Assembly: GCA_019359725.1 (NCBI GenBank)
Contig: JAHHGR010000020.1
Span: 1-61,960 of the forward strand
Source of the DNA: Aphanocapsa lilacina HA4352-LM1
GTDB taxonomy: Bacteria; Cyanobacteriota; Cyanobacteriia; Gloeobacterales; Gloeobacteraceae
DNA length: 61,960 nucleotides
Direction: 5' to 3'
Shown one piece after another: positions 18,305 through 27,047 of this stretch. Positions within the stretch are counted from its first letter, which is position 1, and every line of letters starts with the position of its first letter. Both the position numbers and the translations under genes were made by a program. The notes beneath the pieces are model-generated. The model searched no databases. It was not told the DNA's origin and worked only from the letters and a program-made list of their open reading frames with translations.

Positions 18305-18832
18305 ATGCCGGTCCAGACCCCCAGTTTCGAACAAGCCATCGCGCAGGCGACCCAACTGCTCGATGCCCAGGCGGCCGGAGCACTTGACGGCGAGCGACTC
18401 TACCGGGAATTGGCGCAACTGGTCTCGACGGCCAACGGCGCACGGGGCTTTTTTGTGACGTTTCTGCCTGGCCGGTGGGCCGCTGCCGATCAAGTGCCCG
18501 AGGAGGTGCTCGCGGCACTGCGCAGCGCACCGGAGTTGGTGGCCGAGTTGATGATCAAAAACCTCGCCATGTCCACGGCGATGATCTTGGCACACCGCGA
18601 GCGCGGCGACGAGCAGGCCGCTTTGGGTTCTGATCAGGTGGCGCGCCGTAGCGCGGCCTTGATCGGCCAACTAAAAATCGAGCCGCTCACCCGCCATCTG
18701 GAGCAACTGCGCCGGGCTTTGACCACTGGAGAAGGCGATTACGCCACCTTCTTGCAGCGCTGGGGCTACGGAAGCGAGCAGCGCGAGGCGATTTCCAGGG
18801 CTGTTGCAGAACTATCCATCCCCGGTCGTTAG
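18305..18832 (+). CDS. hypothetical protein, helical (175 aa)
   Basis: The 175-residue, mostly alpha-helical soluble protein begins MPVQTPSFEQAIAQATQLLD. It has no signal peptide, membrane helix or motif that I recognise. GGGGA lies just upstream of ATG 18305. The protein-like composition and codon use match neighbouring genes. It may be one of the conserved cyanobacterial hypotheticals. The frame is followed by a region with decayed coding traces on the opposite strand. Confidence 0.65.
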   Translation: MPVQTPSFEQAIAQATQLLDAQAAGALDGERLYRELAQLVSTANGARGFFVTFLPGRWAAADQVPEEVLAALRSAPELVAELMIKNLAMSTAMILAHRERGDEQAALGSDQVARRSAALIGQLKIEPLTRHLEQLRRALTTGEGDYATFLQRWGYGSEQREAISRAVAELSIPGR

Positions 18833-18869
18833 CTGAAAATCCTTTGACACCCTTGTCTGTAGCCGTGTT

Positions 18870-19000
18870 CGGCAGACAGCAATTCTGCTGTGGGTGACCG
18901 TGCAGGTAGTGGTCATGCTGGCGAGCCAGATCCGCGATACCGGTCTCAACACCGCAATCCTGGATCAGCTGAGCAAGGGTGTCCCACTGACGGACGCCCG
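18870..19000 (-). pseudogene. possible remnant of a small cyanobacterial protein
   Basis: Reading the minus strand, a frame without a proper start gives TLAQLIQDCGVETGIADL followed by ARQHDHYLHG. That looks like a family of short cyanobacterial proteins containing D-L-A-x-Q-H-D-H-Y-L-Y-G that I recall near toxin-antitoxin type genes. There is no Met/GTG start in place, and the frame runs on without a stop at the expected length. I read it as a remnant; the family recollection is weak. Confidence 0.3.
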
Positions 19001-19411
19001 TCAGCCAGGCGATTCGGCACTGCGGGCGGCACTCGCGCCGCACAGGAGGTTCAGTTTTTCGCCGAGGGCGGCGGGCACCTGCCGGGCCACCTGAATGCTG
19101 CTGCGGCTCCAGCTCCACGGCCAACCCCAGACGAACAAATTGCCCTCAATCACCTCGAAGTGCCCGCTGCGCTGGATCTTGCCGGGGGGACGGCGGGCGT
19201 GAAAATCTTTGCCGTCCAGGATGGCGTTGATAGCCTCGATGAGCCAGACCGTCAGCGCCCAGGAGTCGGTCTGCACCACAGCAATACCCGTACGGGGCAC
19301 AACCTGCGAGGTCGTGCCGACGCTCAGGGGCCAATCGCGGTGAGCAGCAAGATATACCATCTGAGGTCTGCGCTCCCCCAACGTCGCTCGGCTGAGCAGT
19401 TGTTGTGGCAT
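19001..19411 (-). CDS. hypothetical protein (136 aa)
   Basis: From ATG 19411 the frame gives MPQQLLSRATLGERRPQMV and a plausible globular sequence with several Trp (SWALTVWLIEAINAIL, NLFVWGWPW). No domain recognised. The C-terminal 30 residues (Ala/Ser/Arg rich) look less natural and may follow a frameshift, since coding-like sequence continues downstream in another frame. No strong ribosome site. Moderate support only; it may itself be degrading. Confidence 0.45.
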   Translation of the reverse strand: MPQQLLSRATLGERRPQMVYLAAHRDWPLSVGTTSQVVPRTGIAVVQTDSWALTVWLIEAINAILDGKDFHARRPPGKIQRSGHFEVIEGNLFVWGWPWSWSRSSIQVARQVPAALGEKLNLLCGASAARSAESPG

Positions 19412-19657
19412 GGCCGTATCTCTGCAGAATGTTGCAGAAAGGTAATGGGACAAGTTGCTGACCTCAGCTTAAATGCCCATACCCGACGCCACAGAAAAGC
19501 TTGCAAAAAGACATCAACAGGTGAGTATTCACTTTAAACACTGGCGTTCAGCCCACGGCACCCCGACCAGACAAGCAGTACTGCATTGCTGATCTGGAGG
19601 ACGGACCCGCTGGTAGACTGAATCCACACCGGTTGCTCTCCTGCAGGTGGAACGCCT

Positions 19658-20104
19658 GTGAAACGTCTGCTGTACGAAAATTCGGTCTCGCACCGGGGCT
19701 TTTTGATGGTGCCGTTTCGCTACGGTGCCATGGTCGGCAAGGAGATTTATTCGTACTGGCTGCTTTCTGCTCTCGCCTATCGCAGTCGCTGGCACCGCAC
19801 CGAAAATCCTGCCGGTCTTTACTCGTCTACCCTCGCAGGCATTGTCGAGATCGCCCGCGAGCACCTCGATCGCCACGGCGATACGCCGATTGCCGACGAT
19901 CATTTTGCACAGCGCTACGTCTACTGCGACAACCTGATTGTCCTCTGTCGGATCGGAGAGAAGATTTTTTACGATCACTATCTGCCTGGCGGCCTCGACA
20001 ATATTGCCGCCCCGAAGCTGTTTGCCTCGGAGGCGGAGTGCCTGGCCTGGATCAAAGCGGGCATCGATCGCCTGCAGGTCAAAACCGCCCAGGATAGTTT
20101 TTGA
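19658..20104 (+). CDS. hypothetical protein (148 aa)
   Basis: The product starts at GTG 19658 with AGGTGG about nine bases upstream. The sequence is rich in Tyr and conserved-looking aromatic pairs (GKEIYSYWLLSALAYRSRWH, EKIFYDHYLPGG). It has no signal peptide or membrane helix and no motif I recognise. It is convergent with the FG-GAP protein gene, 19 bases apart. Confidence 0.65.
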   Translation: MKRLLYENSVSHRGFLMVPFRYGAMVGKEIYSYWLLSALAYRSRWHRTENPAGLYSSTLAGIVEIAREHLDRHGDTPIADDHFAQRYVYCDNLIVLCRIGEKIFYDHYLPGGLDNIAAPKLFASEAECLAWIKAGIDRLQVKTAQDSF

Positions 20105-20123
20105 AGAGCCGGCCGACCTGCGG

Positions 20124-21890
20124 CTAGCGCGGTCCGCGGATTTGCCATTGCAAGTCGGAGACAGGGGGTAGAGCAGCGGAGACGCCCAGGACCGTACCGT
20201 TCATCAACCAGACGGTGTTGGCGCCGGTGGCGGTATTGCGCCAGAGAATGTCGGGACGGTTGTCGGCATTGTAGTCGCCCACCCCGCCCATCTGCCAGTC
20301 GAGTCCCACCACCGGCAGAGCGACGGTGCTCTTCAGGAGGGTCTGGTCCATCAACCAGAGACTATTGGCACCGGTCGCACTGTTGCGCCAGAGAATATCG
20401 GTGCGGCCGTCGCCATTGAAGTCGCCGGTGCCGGCGATTTGCCAGGCCAGATCGCCCACGGCCGGCAGCGCCACCGAAGCGACGAAAGTCGAGCGATTCA
20501 TCAGCCAGACCGTGTTGGCACCGGTGGCGGTGTTGCGCCAGAGAACATCCGGCTTGCCATCAAAATCGAAATCGCCGGTGCCGGCGATTTGCCAGGCCAG
20601 ATCGCCTACAGCAGGCAAAGCGACGGTCGAGGTGAGGAGTGCACCGTTCATCAGCCAAACGGTATTGGCTCCCGTGGCGGTATTGCGCCAGAGAATGTCT
20701 ACTTTGGCATCGAAGTCAAAGTCGTTCGTGCCGACAATCTTCCAATGCAAGTCGCCAACTGCCGGCAAGGAGACCGCTTCAACGCTGGAGGGTGGGGTAG
20801 CCAGCAACTGCCAGAGGGTATTCGCACCCGTTCTGGCATTGCGCCAGAGAACATCCGACCAGCCGCTGCTCAGGAAGTTGGCGGCAGGAATCGGCCTTGC
20901 GTTGCGCACAATAAAGACGAGATCTTGAAAATCAAAACTGCTGGTAATCCCTTCGAGCGCTACGACAAACGCATTGGCTTCTACGGTGCCGTCACTTCTT
21001 TTGAGGGGATAGACGCGCATGTGGTGCGGCAGGGCGTCGGTGAACGTGTTCAGCTCATCTTCGAGGAATACTTCGCGGTTGCCCTGGAAGGGCAAAATCG
21101 CGTAGAAGCCGAAACTGCCCGCTCCCGGATCGAACTCGCGTTCGCCGCTCACCGGCGGGGCGAGCGACTGGTGAAATTCATTGGCTACGGTGAATAGTTC
21201 GTTTTTGGCGGTCGGGTTGCCCGATGGGTGGTACCCGACGCGAAAGACGAGCCCCGAATTGCTCTGGGGAGCAAAGGCTGCCAGGGGCTCGACGGTGACC
21301 GGCCCCGACCCGGCTTTGAGAAAGCGCTGAATACTGGTTTCCCCGCCCAGGGGGACCGTCGCCGCCAGGTCGGTCTCGGCCGGGTCGGTATCGCCCACAT
21401 CGACGGCGATCGAATACGTGTCGAAAATCCACTGCAGCGAGGGTTCGAGGTTGCCGCCGATGCCAAGGGTACCCAGGCCCTGCAGCGATACCGAAGCTGT
21501 GGGGTTGTCCGGTGCATTGGTGGCAATGTTGAGCTGGGCGATGGCCGGACCGGCAATGGTCGGATTGAAGACCACCCCGACGCTCACAGAAGCGCCAGGG
21601 GCGACCGTGGCGGGCAACATCGGCTGTGAAGCGATCTGAAATTGGCCGGCGGCACCGGCGACCAAAACAAGGGTGATCCCCTGGACGCTCAGGTCGGTCG
21701 AACCGCTATTGGTGATGGTCACCGTCTGAGGGGCACTCGCGGCCCCGCCCAGCACATCGTTGAGGACGATCTGGGTAGGGGTGGCGCTAACTACCGGCTC
21801 GGCTTTGAGGGGCACGGCCCAGCCCAGCGACAGCCCACCCACCCAGGCGAGGGCTGCCGCAACGAGCCGGAGCGCTTTGATGGAAAACAC
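20124..21890 (-). CDS. secreted FG-GAP/VCBS repeat protein (paralog A)
   Basis: The 588-residue protein starts at GTG 21890. A signal peptide (FSIKALRLVAAALAWVGGLSLGWA) is followed by an Ig-like/ASH-type beta domain (about 30-140, QIVLNDVLGGAAS...TITNSGS). A middle domain contains the EFDPGAGSFGFY signature, as in DUF4114-like secreted proteins. Five C-terminal FG-GAP-like repeats of about 50 residues are built on DILWRNTATGANTVWLMNG with Asp-rich calcium loops (DFDFDGKPD). Such beta-propeller blades bind calcium and mediate adhesion or matrix contacts. It lies 89 bases downstream of a close paralog in the same orientation and ends in the same WQIRGPR. Confidence 0.85.
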   Translation of the reverse strand: MFSIKALRLVAAALAWVGGLSLGWAVPLKAEPVVSATPTQIVLNDVLGGAASAPQTVTITNSGSTDLSVQGITLVLVAGAAGQFQIASQPMLPATVAPGASVSVGVVFNPTIAGPAIAQLNIATNAPDNPTASVSLQGLGTLGIGGNLEPSLQWIFDTYSIAVDVGDTDPAETDLAATVPLGGETSIQRFLKAGSGPVTVEPLAAFAPQSNSGLVFRVGYHPSGNPTAKNELFTVANEFHQSLAPPVSGEREFDPGAGSFGFYAILPFQGNREVFLEDELNTFTDALPHHMRVYPLKRSDGTVEANAFVVALEGITSSFDFQDLVFIVRNARPIPAANFLSSGWSDVLWRNARTGANTLWQLLATPPSSVEAVSLPAVGDLHWKIVGTNDFDFDAKVDILWRNTATGANTVWLMNGALLTSTVALPAVGDLAWQIAGTGDFDFDGKPDVLWRNTATGANTVWLMNRSTFVASVALPAVGDLAWQIAGTGDFNGDGRTDILWRNSATGANSLWLMDQTLLKSTVALPVVGLDWQMGGVGDYNADNRPDILWRNTATGANTVWLMNGTVLGVSAALPPVSDLQWQIRGPR

Positions 21891-21979
21891 AGGCCAACCC
21901 CAGATAACATTACCCGTTCTATGGGCAAGTCTTTCAGGCCTGGTACCCGTTGGCAAGATCCGGCGGGTCCTGCCACAGG

Positions 21980-23737
21980 CTAGCGGGGACCGCGAATCTG
22001 CCAGTTGAGATCGTCGAGGGCAGGAATGGCCACCGCAGAACCCAAAGTTGTGCCGTTCATCCTCCAGATGCTGTTGGCGCCGGTGGCGGTGTTGCGCCAG
22101 AGAATGTCCGGTTTGTTGTCGGAGTTGTAATCGCCCACCCCGCCGATTTGCCAACCCAGGTCGCTCACCGAGGGTATGGCCAGGGCGGCCCCAAAGGTGG
22201 TGCCGCTCATCCTCCAGACGGTGTTGGCGCCGGTGGCGGTGTTGCGCCAGAGAATGTCCGGACGGCTATCGCCGGTAAAATCACCCGCTCCGACGATCTG
22301 CCAGTTGAGATCGCCCACCGCCAACAGCGCCGCGGAGGAAACGAAGGCGGTGCCGTTCATCAGCCAGACGCTGTTGGCGCCGGTGGCCTTGTTGCGCCAG
22401 AGAATGTCCACCTTGCCGTCAAAATTGAAATCGCCCGTCCCGGCTATCTGCCAGTTGAGATCGCCCACCGCCAACAGCGCCGCGGAGGAAACGAAGGCGG
22501 TGCCGTTCATCAGCCAGACGCTGTTGGCGCCGGTGGCCTTGTTGCGCCAGAGAATGTCCACCTTGCCGTCAAAATTGAAATCGGCGGCACCGCCGATTTC
22601 CCAGTTGGGATCACCGACTGGGGCAATCTCGAACTCCTCCAAAAACGCCGCATCGTTCATCTGCCAGACCGTGTTTTCGCCTGTGGCCGGGTTGCGCAGC
22701 AAAATATCCGATTTGCCGACGGTGCCGTGGAAGTCGCCTGGGGGAACTGGCTTGACATTGCGCACGATAAAGACAATGTCCTGAAAGTCAAAGTTGATGG
22801 TGGTCTCCTCGACACTCACCACATAAGCGTTCGGTTCGCGCGAACCGTCGGCTCGTTTGAGCGGGTAGATGCGCGTCTGGTGCGGGATAGCCCCTGAAAA
22901 CGTGTTGAGACGCTCTTCGCTGTAGACCGTCCGATTAGAAAGAAACGGCCAGACTGAGTAGAAACCAAAGCTGTTGTTTCCCGGATCGAAGCTCAAGGTG
23001 CCGTTGGTGGCCGGGGCGAGCGACTGGTAGTTTGGGTTGGGTACGGTAAACAGCTGGGTCTTGGCGTTCGGGTTGCCGGCGGTGTAGTAGCCGAGGCTCA
23101 CCACGTAGCCGGGGGCACCCTGACCGCTGAATACAGCGAGCGCCTCGACGGTGACCGGCGAAGAACCGGCCTTGCGAAACTGCGGCGGGCTGATTTCTTC
23201 GCCCAGCGGGACAGTGGCCGGTAGTGCGTCGGTGGCCGGATTCGTATCTCCGATGTTGATGGGGATCAAGTAGGTGTCGAGGATCCACTGCAGCGACGGC
23301 TCTTTGCCGGTGCCGATGCCGAGCGTACCCAGCCCCTGCAGCGAGACGGAGACCGCATCGTTGTTGGCGGCGTCGCTGGTCAAACCCAGCCGGGCGATCA
23401 CCGGCCCAGCCACCGTCGGGTTGAAGACCACCGCCACGGTGGTCGAGGCCCCAGGCGCCAAAACGAGCGGCAGGGGTTGGGCGGGAGTGAGCTGAAACTG
23501 GCTCTCCTCACCGCCGCTGACGCCGGTGAGCGTCAGACCGGAGAGGTTCAAAGCGGCACTGCCGTTGTTGGTGATGGTGACATTGCGGGGGGTGCCGGGC
23601 GCACCTCCGATAATGTCGTTGGTCACGACGCGGGTGGAGCCGAAGGCGACATTCGCCTGGGCGGCGGCGGGGGAGGCTGGGGTCAGGCTCAGCGCCAGTA
23701 CAGCCACAGGGACGATGGCAGGAAGGTTGCGCAGCAT
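21980..23737 (-). CDS. secreted FG-GAP/VCBS repeat protein (paralog B)
   Basis: The 585-residue protein has the same architecture as its downstream neighbour: signal peptide (MLRNLPAIVPVAVLALSLTPASPAAA), ASH/Ig-like domain, SFDPGNNSFGFY middle domain, five FG-GAP-like repeats and the same WQIRGPR end. Two adjacent repeat units are identical over 138 bp at DNA level (22296-22433 and 22446-22583), evidence of very recent unit duplication. The pair arose by tandem duplication and both copies look intact. Likely an extracellular calcium-binding surface or matrix protein. Confidence 0.85.
   Translation of the reverse strand: MLRNLPAIVPVAVLALSLTPASPAAAQANVAFGSTRVVTNDIIGGAPGTPRNVTITNNGSAALNLSGLTLTGVSGGEESQFQLTPAQPLPLVLAPGASTTVAVVFNPTVAGPVIARLGLTSDAANNDAVSVSLQGLGTLGIGTGKEPSLQWILDTYLIPINIGDTNPATDALPATVPLGEEISPPQFRKAGSSPVTVEALAVFSGQGAPGYVVSLGYYTAGNPNAKTQLFTVPNPNYQSLAPATNGTLSFDPGNNSFGFYSVWPFLSNRTVYSEERLNTFSGAIPHQTRIYPLKRADGSREPNAYVVSVEETTINFDFQDIVFIVRNVKPVPPGDFHGTVGKSDILLRNPATGENTVWQMNDAAFLEEFEIAPVGDPNWEIGGAADFNFDGKVDILWRNKATGANSVWLMNGTAFVSSAALLAVGDLNWQIAGTGDFNFDGKVDILWRNKATGANSVWLMNGTAFVSSAALLAVGDLNWQIVGAGDFTGDSRPDILWRNTATGANTVWRMSGTTFGAALAIPSVSDLGWQIGGVGDYNSDNKPDILWRNTATGANSIWRMNGTTLGSAVAIPALDDLNWQIRGPR
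22296..22583. repeat. 138-bp perfect tandem-type direct repeat, 150-bp period
   Basis: Bases 22296-22433 recur without a difference at 22446-22583. The 150-bp offset equals exactly 50 codons, one FG-GAP unit, so copy number can change without breaking the frame. Other units in both paralogs are similar but diverged. Confidence 0.95.
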
Positions 23738-23931
23738 GGTCGAGCTTCCGGAAAAAAGTGAAATGTGCTACAAAAAGCGTTCCAGTTTTCAGCTTTTGGA
23801 ACAAGGGTGAAAAAGCCAATCGCTGTGCAGATTATTCGCAGATTTTCTGCGCAATTTACTGAGTCGCGCTTCGAGCAGGTTGCCGGGGGAGCAGATATGG
23901 CATACGTTGAACGAGAAGACATTCGACGACT

Positions 23932-24255
23932 ATGGCCCCCGAAGTGCGTCCAAGCCTGCCCACCAGCCCGTCGGGCAGTATCCACACCCACGATCCCGCC
24001 CACACCAAGATGCTGCTCGACCGACTGGCGCGCATCGAGGGCCATGTGCGGGGCATTGGGAACATGGTGCGCGAGGATCGGCCCTGTCCGGACGTGTTAG
24101 TGCAGATCTCGGCGGTGCGCGCTGCCCTCAATCAGGTGGCCAAACTCGTTTTGAAAGAACACCTGAGCGACTGCGTCGTGCACGCGGTCGAAAACGGGGG
24201 TGCGCACGCAGAAATCCAGGCGCTCAACCAGGCCATCGACCGCTACATCGACTGA
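23932..24255 (+). CDS. csoR: CsoR-family metal-sensing transcriptional repressor
   Basis: The 107-residue all-helical protein fits the CsoR/RcnR family (DUF156). The copper-binding triad C52, H77, C81 has the same 25 and 4 residue spacing as CsoR (Cys-x25-His-x4-Cys). This favours Cu(I) over nickel/cobalt (RcnR) or persulfide (CstR) sensing. An N-terminal HTHDPAH stretch adds His residues. Upon metal binding such proteins leave DNA and derepress efflux genes. No copper ATPase or chaperone gene lies beside it, so the target must be elsewhere or it self-regulates. Confidence 0.85.
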   Translation: MAPEVRPSLPTSPSGSIHTHDPAHTKMLLDRLARIEGHVRGIGNMVREDRPCPDVLVQISAVRAALNQVAKLVLKEHLSDCVVHAVENGGAHAEIQALNQAIDRYID

Positions 24256-24316
24256 CGGCAGTGCCCGCACCACTCGGTGCAGGCTCCAACAAATCGCCCT
24301 GATCGGACGGTGACGT

Positions 24317-24478
24317 TCAGCCCTCCGTCCGCAGCTTGTCGGCTCCGAGCTTTTTGACCCAACCCGGCGTCTCGGCCCCTTCCCAGCCTGCCGGCCGCTT
24401 GGAGGCATACCAAGCCACCGAACCAATCACTACACAGGCGGCAAACCCTACACCGATCAAGCTCAAGTACAGCAGCAT
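24317..24478 (-). CDS. small single-span membrane protein (53 aa)
   Basis: The 53-residue protein starts at ATG 24478 with AAGGA seven bases upstream. It is one transmembrane helix (MLLYLSLIGVGFAACVVIGSVAW) plus a cytoplasmic or lumenal tail with Trp and Pro (RPAGWEGAETPGWVKKLG). The shape resembles the small accessory subunits of photosynthetic complexes in cyanobacteria. I cannot assign it to a named subunit. It is divergent from the OCP gene, with a 349-base AT-richer control region between, and convergent with csoR. A photosynthesis link is inference from size, tail and location. Confidence 0.7.
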   Translation of the reverse strand: MLLYLSLIGVGFAACVVIGSVAWYASKRPAGWEGAETPGWVKKLGADKLRTEG

Positions 24479-24827
24479 GGCACATCCTTCATTAAGTGAT
24501 CTTAAATATTTCTAAATAAAACTTAACATTAACGGCCACCCTCGTCAATAGCGGCGGTCCTGGGGCCAATTTAAATGAAGTTTTATAAAGTTAAGCAAAG
24601 AAAAATTGCGCATTTTCTGATTGTTCCGCGCAAGAGTGGTTATACGATGATGACAGGCGCGGTTGTGCGCCTCTCCCGAGCAAGCATCCCCTTGTTGGGC
24701 GTGCACCTTTTATTTCGCTCCCCTGTTTATCTGCAGGAGCATCCTGTTGCAGGCTGTTCTCCTTTGTCTTGATTCGCTGTGTCTGGATATTGCAATTTCA
24801 ATACCGAATCACTCCGGAGGTTCTTCC
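24479..24827. other. divergent control region between small membrane protein and OCP
   Basis: This 349-base non-coding stretch is the most AT-rich part near here, with TTAAATATT, AAATAAAACTTAAC and TTTTATAAAGTTAAG elements close to the minus-strand gene. A weak TTGATT/TGCAAT pair lies upstream of OCP. It should hold both promoters. A 65-codon open frame at 24575-24772 has no ribosome site and is not counted. Confidence 0.5.
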
Positions 24828-25802
24828 ATGGCGTTTACCCTTGAATCAGCCCAGGCGATATTTGCCGAGACCGACAAGCCCAGCTCCATTCCGGGCATCC
24901 TGAGCGATTTCAACCGGCTTAGCCTTGAAGATCGGCTCGCGTTGCTCTGGTACGCTTACACCGAGACTGGCCGCACGATCACCCGTGCCGCTCTGGGTGC
25001 GGCGAGCATGGCCCTAGTCGAAGGCATGCTCAACCAGATCAAGCAAATGCCCCCCGCCGAGCAGACGCGGGTGATGTTCGACCTCGCCCGCCGGGCCGAC
25101 ACGCCCATCAGCCGCTCCTACGGCTACTTCAGCGTCAACACCAAACTGGGATTCTGGTACCAGCTGGCCGAGTGGATGGCCCAGGGGACTGTCGCCCCTA
25201 TCCCGACCAATTACCAGATGTCCACCGACGCGCAGCTGTTGTTTGAAAGCATCAAAAACCTGGATGGTGGCCAGCAGATCCAGGTGTTGCGCGACATTGT
25301 GCTCAACATGGGCTTTGACCCGTCGGTTGTTCCCGATGAGGCTCCGGAGAGCGAGGATTTCCAGTTCGAGCGCACCGAGCCCGTCTCCACCGAGCGCATC
25401 AAAGTCAAAGGGGTGGACGACCCGACGCCCCTGCGGTACTTCGAGGCGATGAACCGCGACGACTTCGAGGCGGCTGTCAACCTGTTCGAGCCCGAGGGCG
25501 CCCTGCAGCCGCCCTTTCAAAAACCGATCGTCGGCCGCGAGGCGATCACCGCCTACATGCGCGAGGAGGCCCAGGGGCTCACGATGATGCCGATCGAAGG
25601 CATCACCGAAGTGCTGCCGGACGGCTCCAAAAAGCTCAAGGTGACCGGCAAAGTCCAGACCCCCTGGTTTGGCGTCAACGTGGCGATGAATATCGCCTGG
25701 CGCTTCGCCCTCAACCCGAAGGGCGAGATCTTCTTCGTGGCTATCGACATGCTCGCTTCGCCCGAGGAACTGGTCAATCTGCGCCCTCCCAGCTACCGGT
25801 AG
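24828..25802 (+). CDS. ocp: orange carotenoid protein (OCP)
   Basis: The 324-residue photoprotective protein has an N-terminal all-helical carotenoid-binding domain (about 1-165), a linker (about 165-190) and a C-terminal NTF2-like domain (about 195-318). The keto-carotenoid contacts known from Synechocystis OCP are present: Y44, W110 and W41 in the N-domain. Tyr204 and Trp291 are equivalents of Y201 and W288 in the C-domain. The R155-E247 pair (R155-E244 in Synechocystis) that locks the orange state is conserved. The protein is therefore expected to be photoactive and to quench phycobilisomes. ATG 24828 follows GGAGG by seven bases. No FRP or ketolase gene is adjacent. It is single-gene, ending in a strong terminator. 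Confidence 0.97.
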   Translation: MAFTLESAQAIFAETDKPSSIPGILSDFNRLSLEDRLALLWYAYTETGRTITRAALGAASMALVEGMLNQIKQMPPAEQTRVMFDLARRADTPISRSYGYFSVNTKLGFWYQLAEWMAQGTVAPIPTNYQMSTDAQLLFESIKNLDGGQQIQVLRDIVLNMGFDPSVVPDEAPESEDFQFERTEPVSTERIKVKGVDDPTPLRYFEAMNRDDFEAAVNLFEPEGALQPPFQKPIVGREAITAYMREEAQGLTMMPIEGITEVLPDGSKKLKVTGKVQTPWFGVNVAMNIAWRFALNPKGEIFFVAIDMLASPEELVNLRPPSYR

Positions 25803-25809
25803 GATTCAG

Positions 25810-25851
25810 GTGTCAGGTGTCAGCCTGTGCGCTCTGACACCTGACACTTTT
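25810..25851 (+). terminator. strong rho-independent terminator after OCP
   Basis: A perfect 14-bp stem (25810-25823 with 25834-25847), ten-base loop and TTTT (25848-25851) follow the OCP stop by seven bases. The last T is the first base of the convergent NatB-like gene's stop codon. Each arm contains a doubled GTGTCAG unit. Confidence 0.9.
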
Positions 25852-27047
25852 CAAACCACCGACTCGCGGTCGAAGATGCGCGTGGCAAGCCAGACAAGCC
25901 CCCCGCCCACCACCAAAGTCACCAGCGAACAGGCGGCGGCGAACCCCCAGTTCACCGCCTCACCTTTGATAATCTGGCTCATCAGCAGCAACTGGCTGTA
26001 GATAGGCACAAACGCCGCCCATCCTTCCGCTTTGAGCGGCAGCAGGGCCACCAGCAAACTCGGAAAGGTGGGCACCAGGATGAGCGGCGTCAGATAATTC
26101 TGGGCCTCTTTGAAGCTGCGGGCGTAGGAGGCGAGGAGCGTGAGGACCGCTCCAGCCAACAGCACTACCGGCAGACAGAACAGAAATAAGCCCGCAAACA
26201 TCGACAGGTTGAAGCTGTAGCGCAATCCGAACTGTTCGAGAGGGACAACCGCGAGCACCACCGCCAGTCCCACGATCGTCTCGGCCACCACCACCAGCGC
26301 AAACAGCAGGGTGGCCGCCAGTTTGCCCAGGATCAACTCCCAGCGGGCGACGGGGTTGATCACCAGGGGTTCGAGTGAACCGCGCTCGCGCTCGCCGGTC
26401 GTGGTGTCGATGGCGACGTAGAAGCCGCCGATAAAGGCCGCGAACATCAGATAAAAGGGCATCAGCCCGAGAATAAAAGCCGCCCGCCCCTCGGAGGAGG
26501 CGACATCGACGCTCTCGACCACCACCGCCTGCTGGATGTCCGGGTTGATCCCCCGGGCCAAAAGCCGCAGCGAAGCGACCTGGCGGCTGTAGGCGGCAAG
26601 GAGCGTGCGCACCCGCGCCAGGGCACCGCGGGTCTGCTGGCGACCCGTGTCGACGATCAGGCGCACCTCGGCGGGTCGGCCGGCGCGCCACTCGCGGCCA
26701 AATTCCGGTGGGATCACCAGGGCAAAATCGTACCGACCGCTTCGCACCTGCGCTTCGTCCACGGCGGCGAGGGGGAGCACCGCGAGCCCGGGCTGGCCTT
26801 CCAGAAACGCCATCAGCCGCGGTGCGTTTTGGGTGCCGGCCACCGGCAGGATCACGGGCTTTTCGGCCTCCTGGGAAATCACCTGTCCAGCCAGGATCAC
26901 GGTTGCCGCCAGGATCAGCGGGCCGGTTAGCGGCGTGAGGAGTGCCGTCAGCAGCGTGCGCCGGTCGCGCAGGTTGTCGATCACCTCTTTGAAAAACACA
27001 ACACCGATGCGCTCGAGCCCCGCTTGCCAGCCATCAAAAGATTTCAT
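25851..27047 (-). CDS. ABC transporter permease, NatB-like
   Basis: The 398-residue membrane protein belongs to the ABC-2 type permeases (NatB/YhaP group). It has one N-terminal helix, a long extracytoplasmic region (about 55-185), then a C-terminal block of about five helices beginning GLMPFYLMFAAFIGGFYVAID. The conserved TTGERERGSLEPLVINPV segment is typical of NatB-like Na+ exporters and related permeases. ATG 27047 overlaps the upstream gene's TGA as ATGA. That upstream gene should encode its ATPase but is a chimera lacking the P-loop, so this permease probably has no dedicated ATPase now. Confidence 0.85.
   Translation of the reverse strand: MKSFDGWQAGLERIGVVFFKEVIDNLRDRRTLLTALLTPLTGPLILAATVILAGQVISQEAEKPVILPVAGTQNAPRLMAFLEGQPGLAVLPLAAVDEAQVRSGRYDFALVIPPEFGREWRAGRPAEVRLIVDTGRQQTRGALARVRTLLAAYSRQVASLRLLARGINPDIQQAVVVESVDVASSEGRAAFILGLMPFYLMFAAFIGGFYVAIDTTTGERERGSLEPLVINPVARWELILGKLAATLLFALVVVAETIVGLAVVLAVVPLEQFGLRYSFNLSMFAGLFLFCLPVVLLAGAVLTLLASYARSFKEAQNYLTPLILVPTFPSLLVALLPLKAEGWAAFVPIYSQLLLMSQIIKGEAVNWGFAAACSLVTLVVGGGLVWLATRIFDRESVV

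Noticed and set aside
20200..22600. Regularly spaced repeats considered as a possible CRISPR array
   Set aside because: They are 150-bp, in frame and encode FG-GAP units; there is no short repeat/spacer structure.
24575..24772. 65-codon frame upstream of OCP
   Set aside because: No ribosome site or family resemblance; lies in the divergent promoter region.
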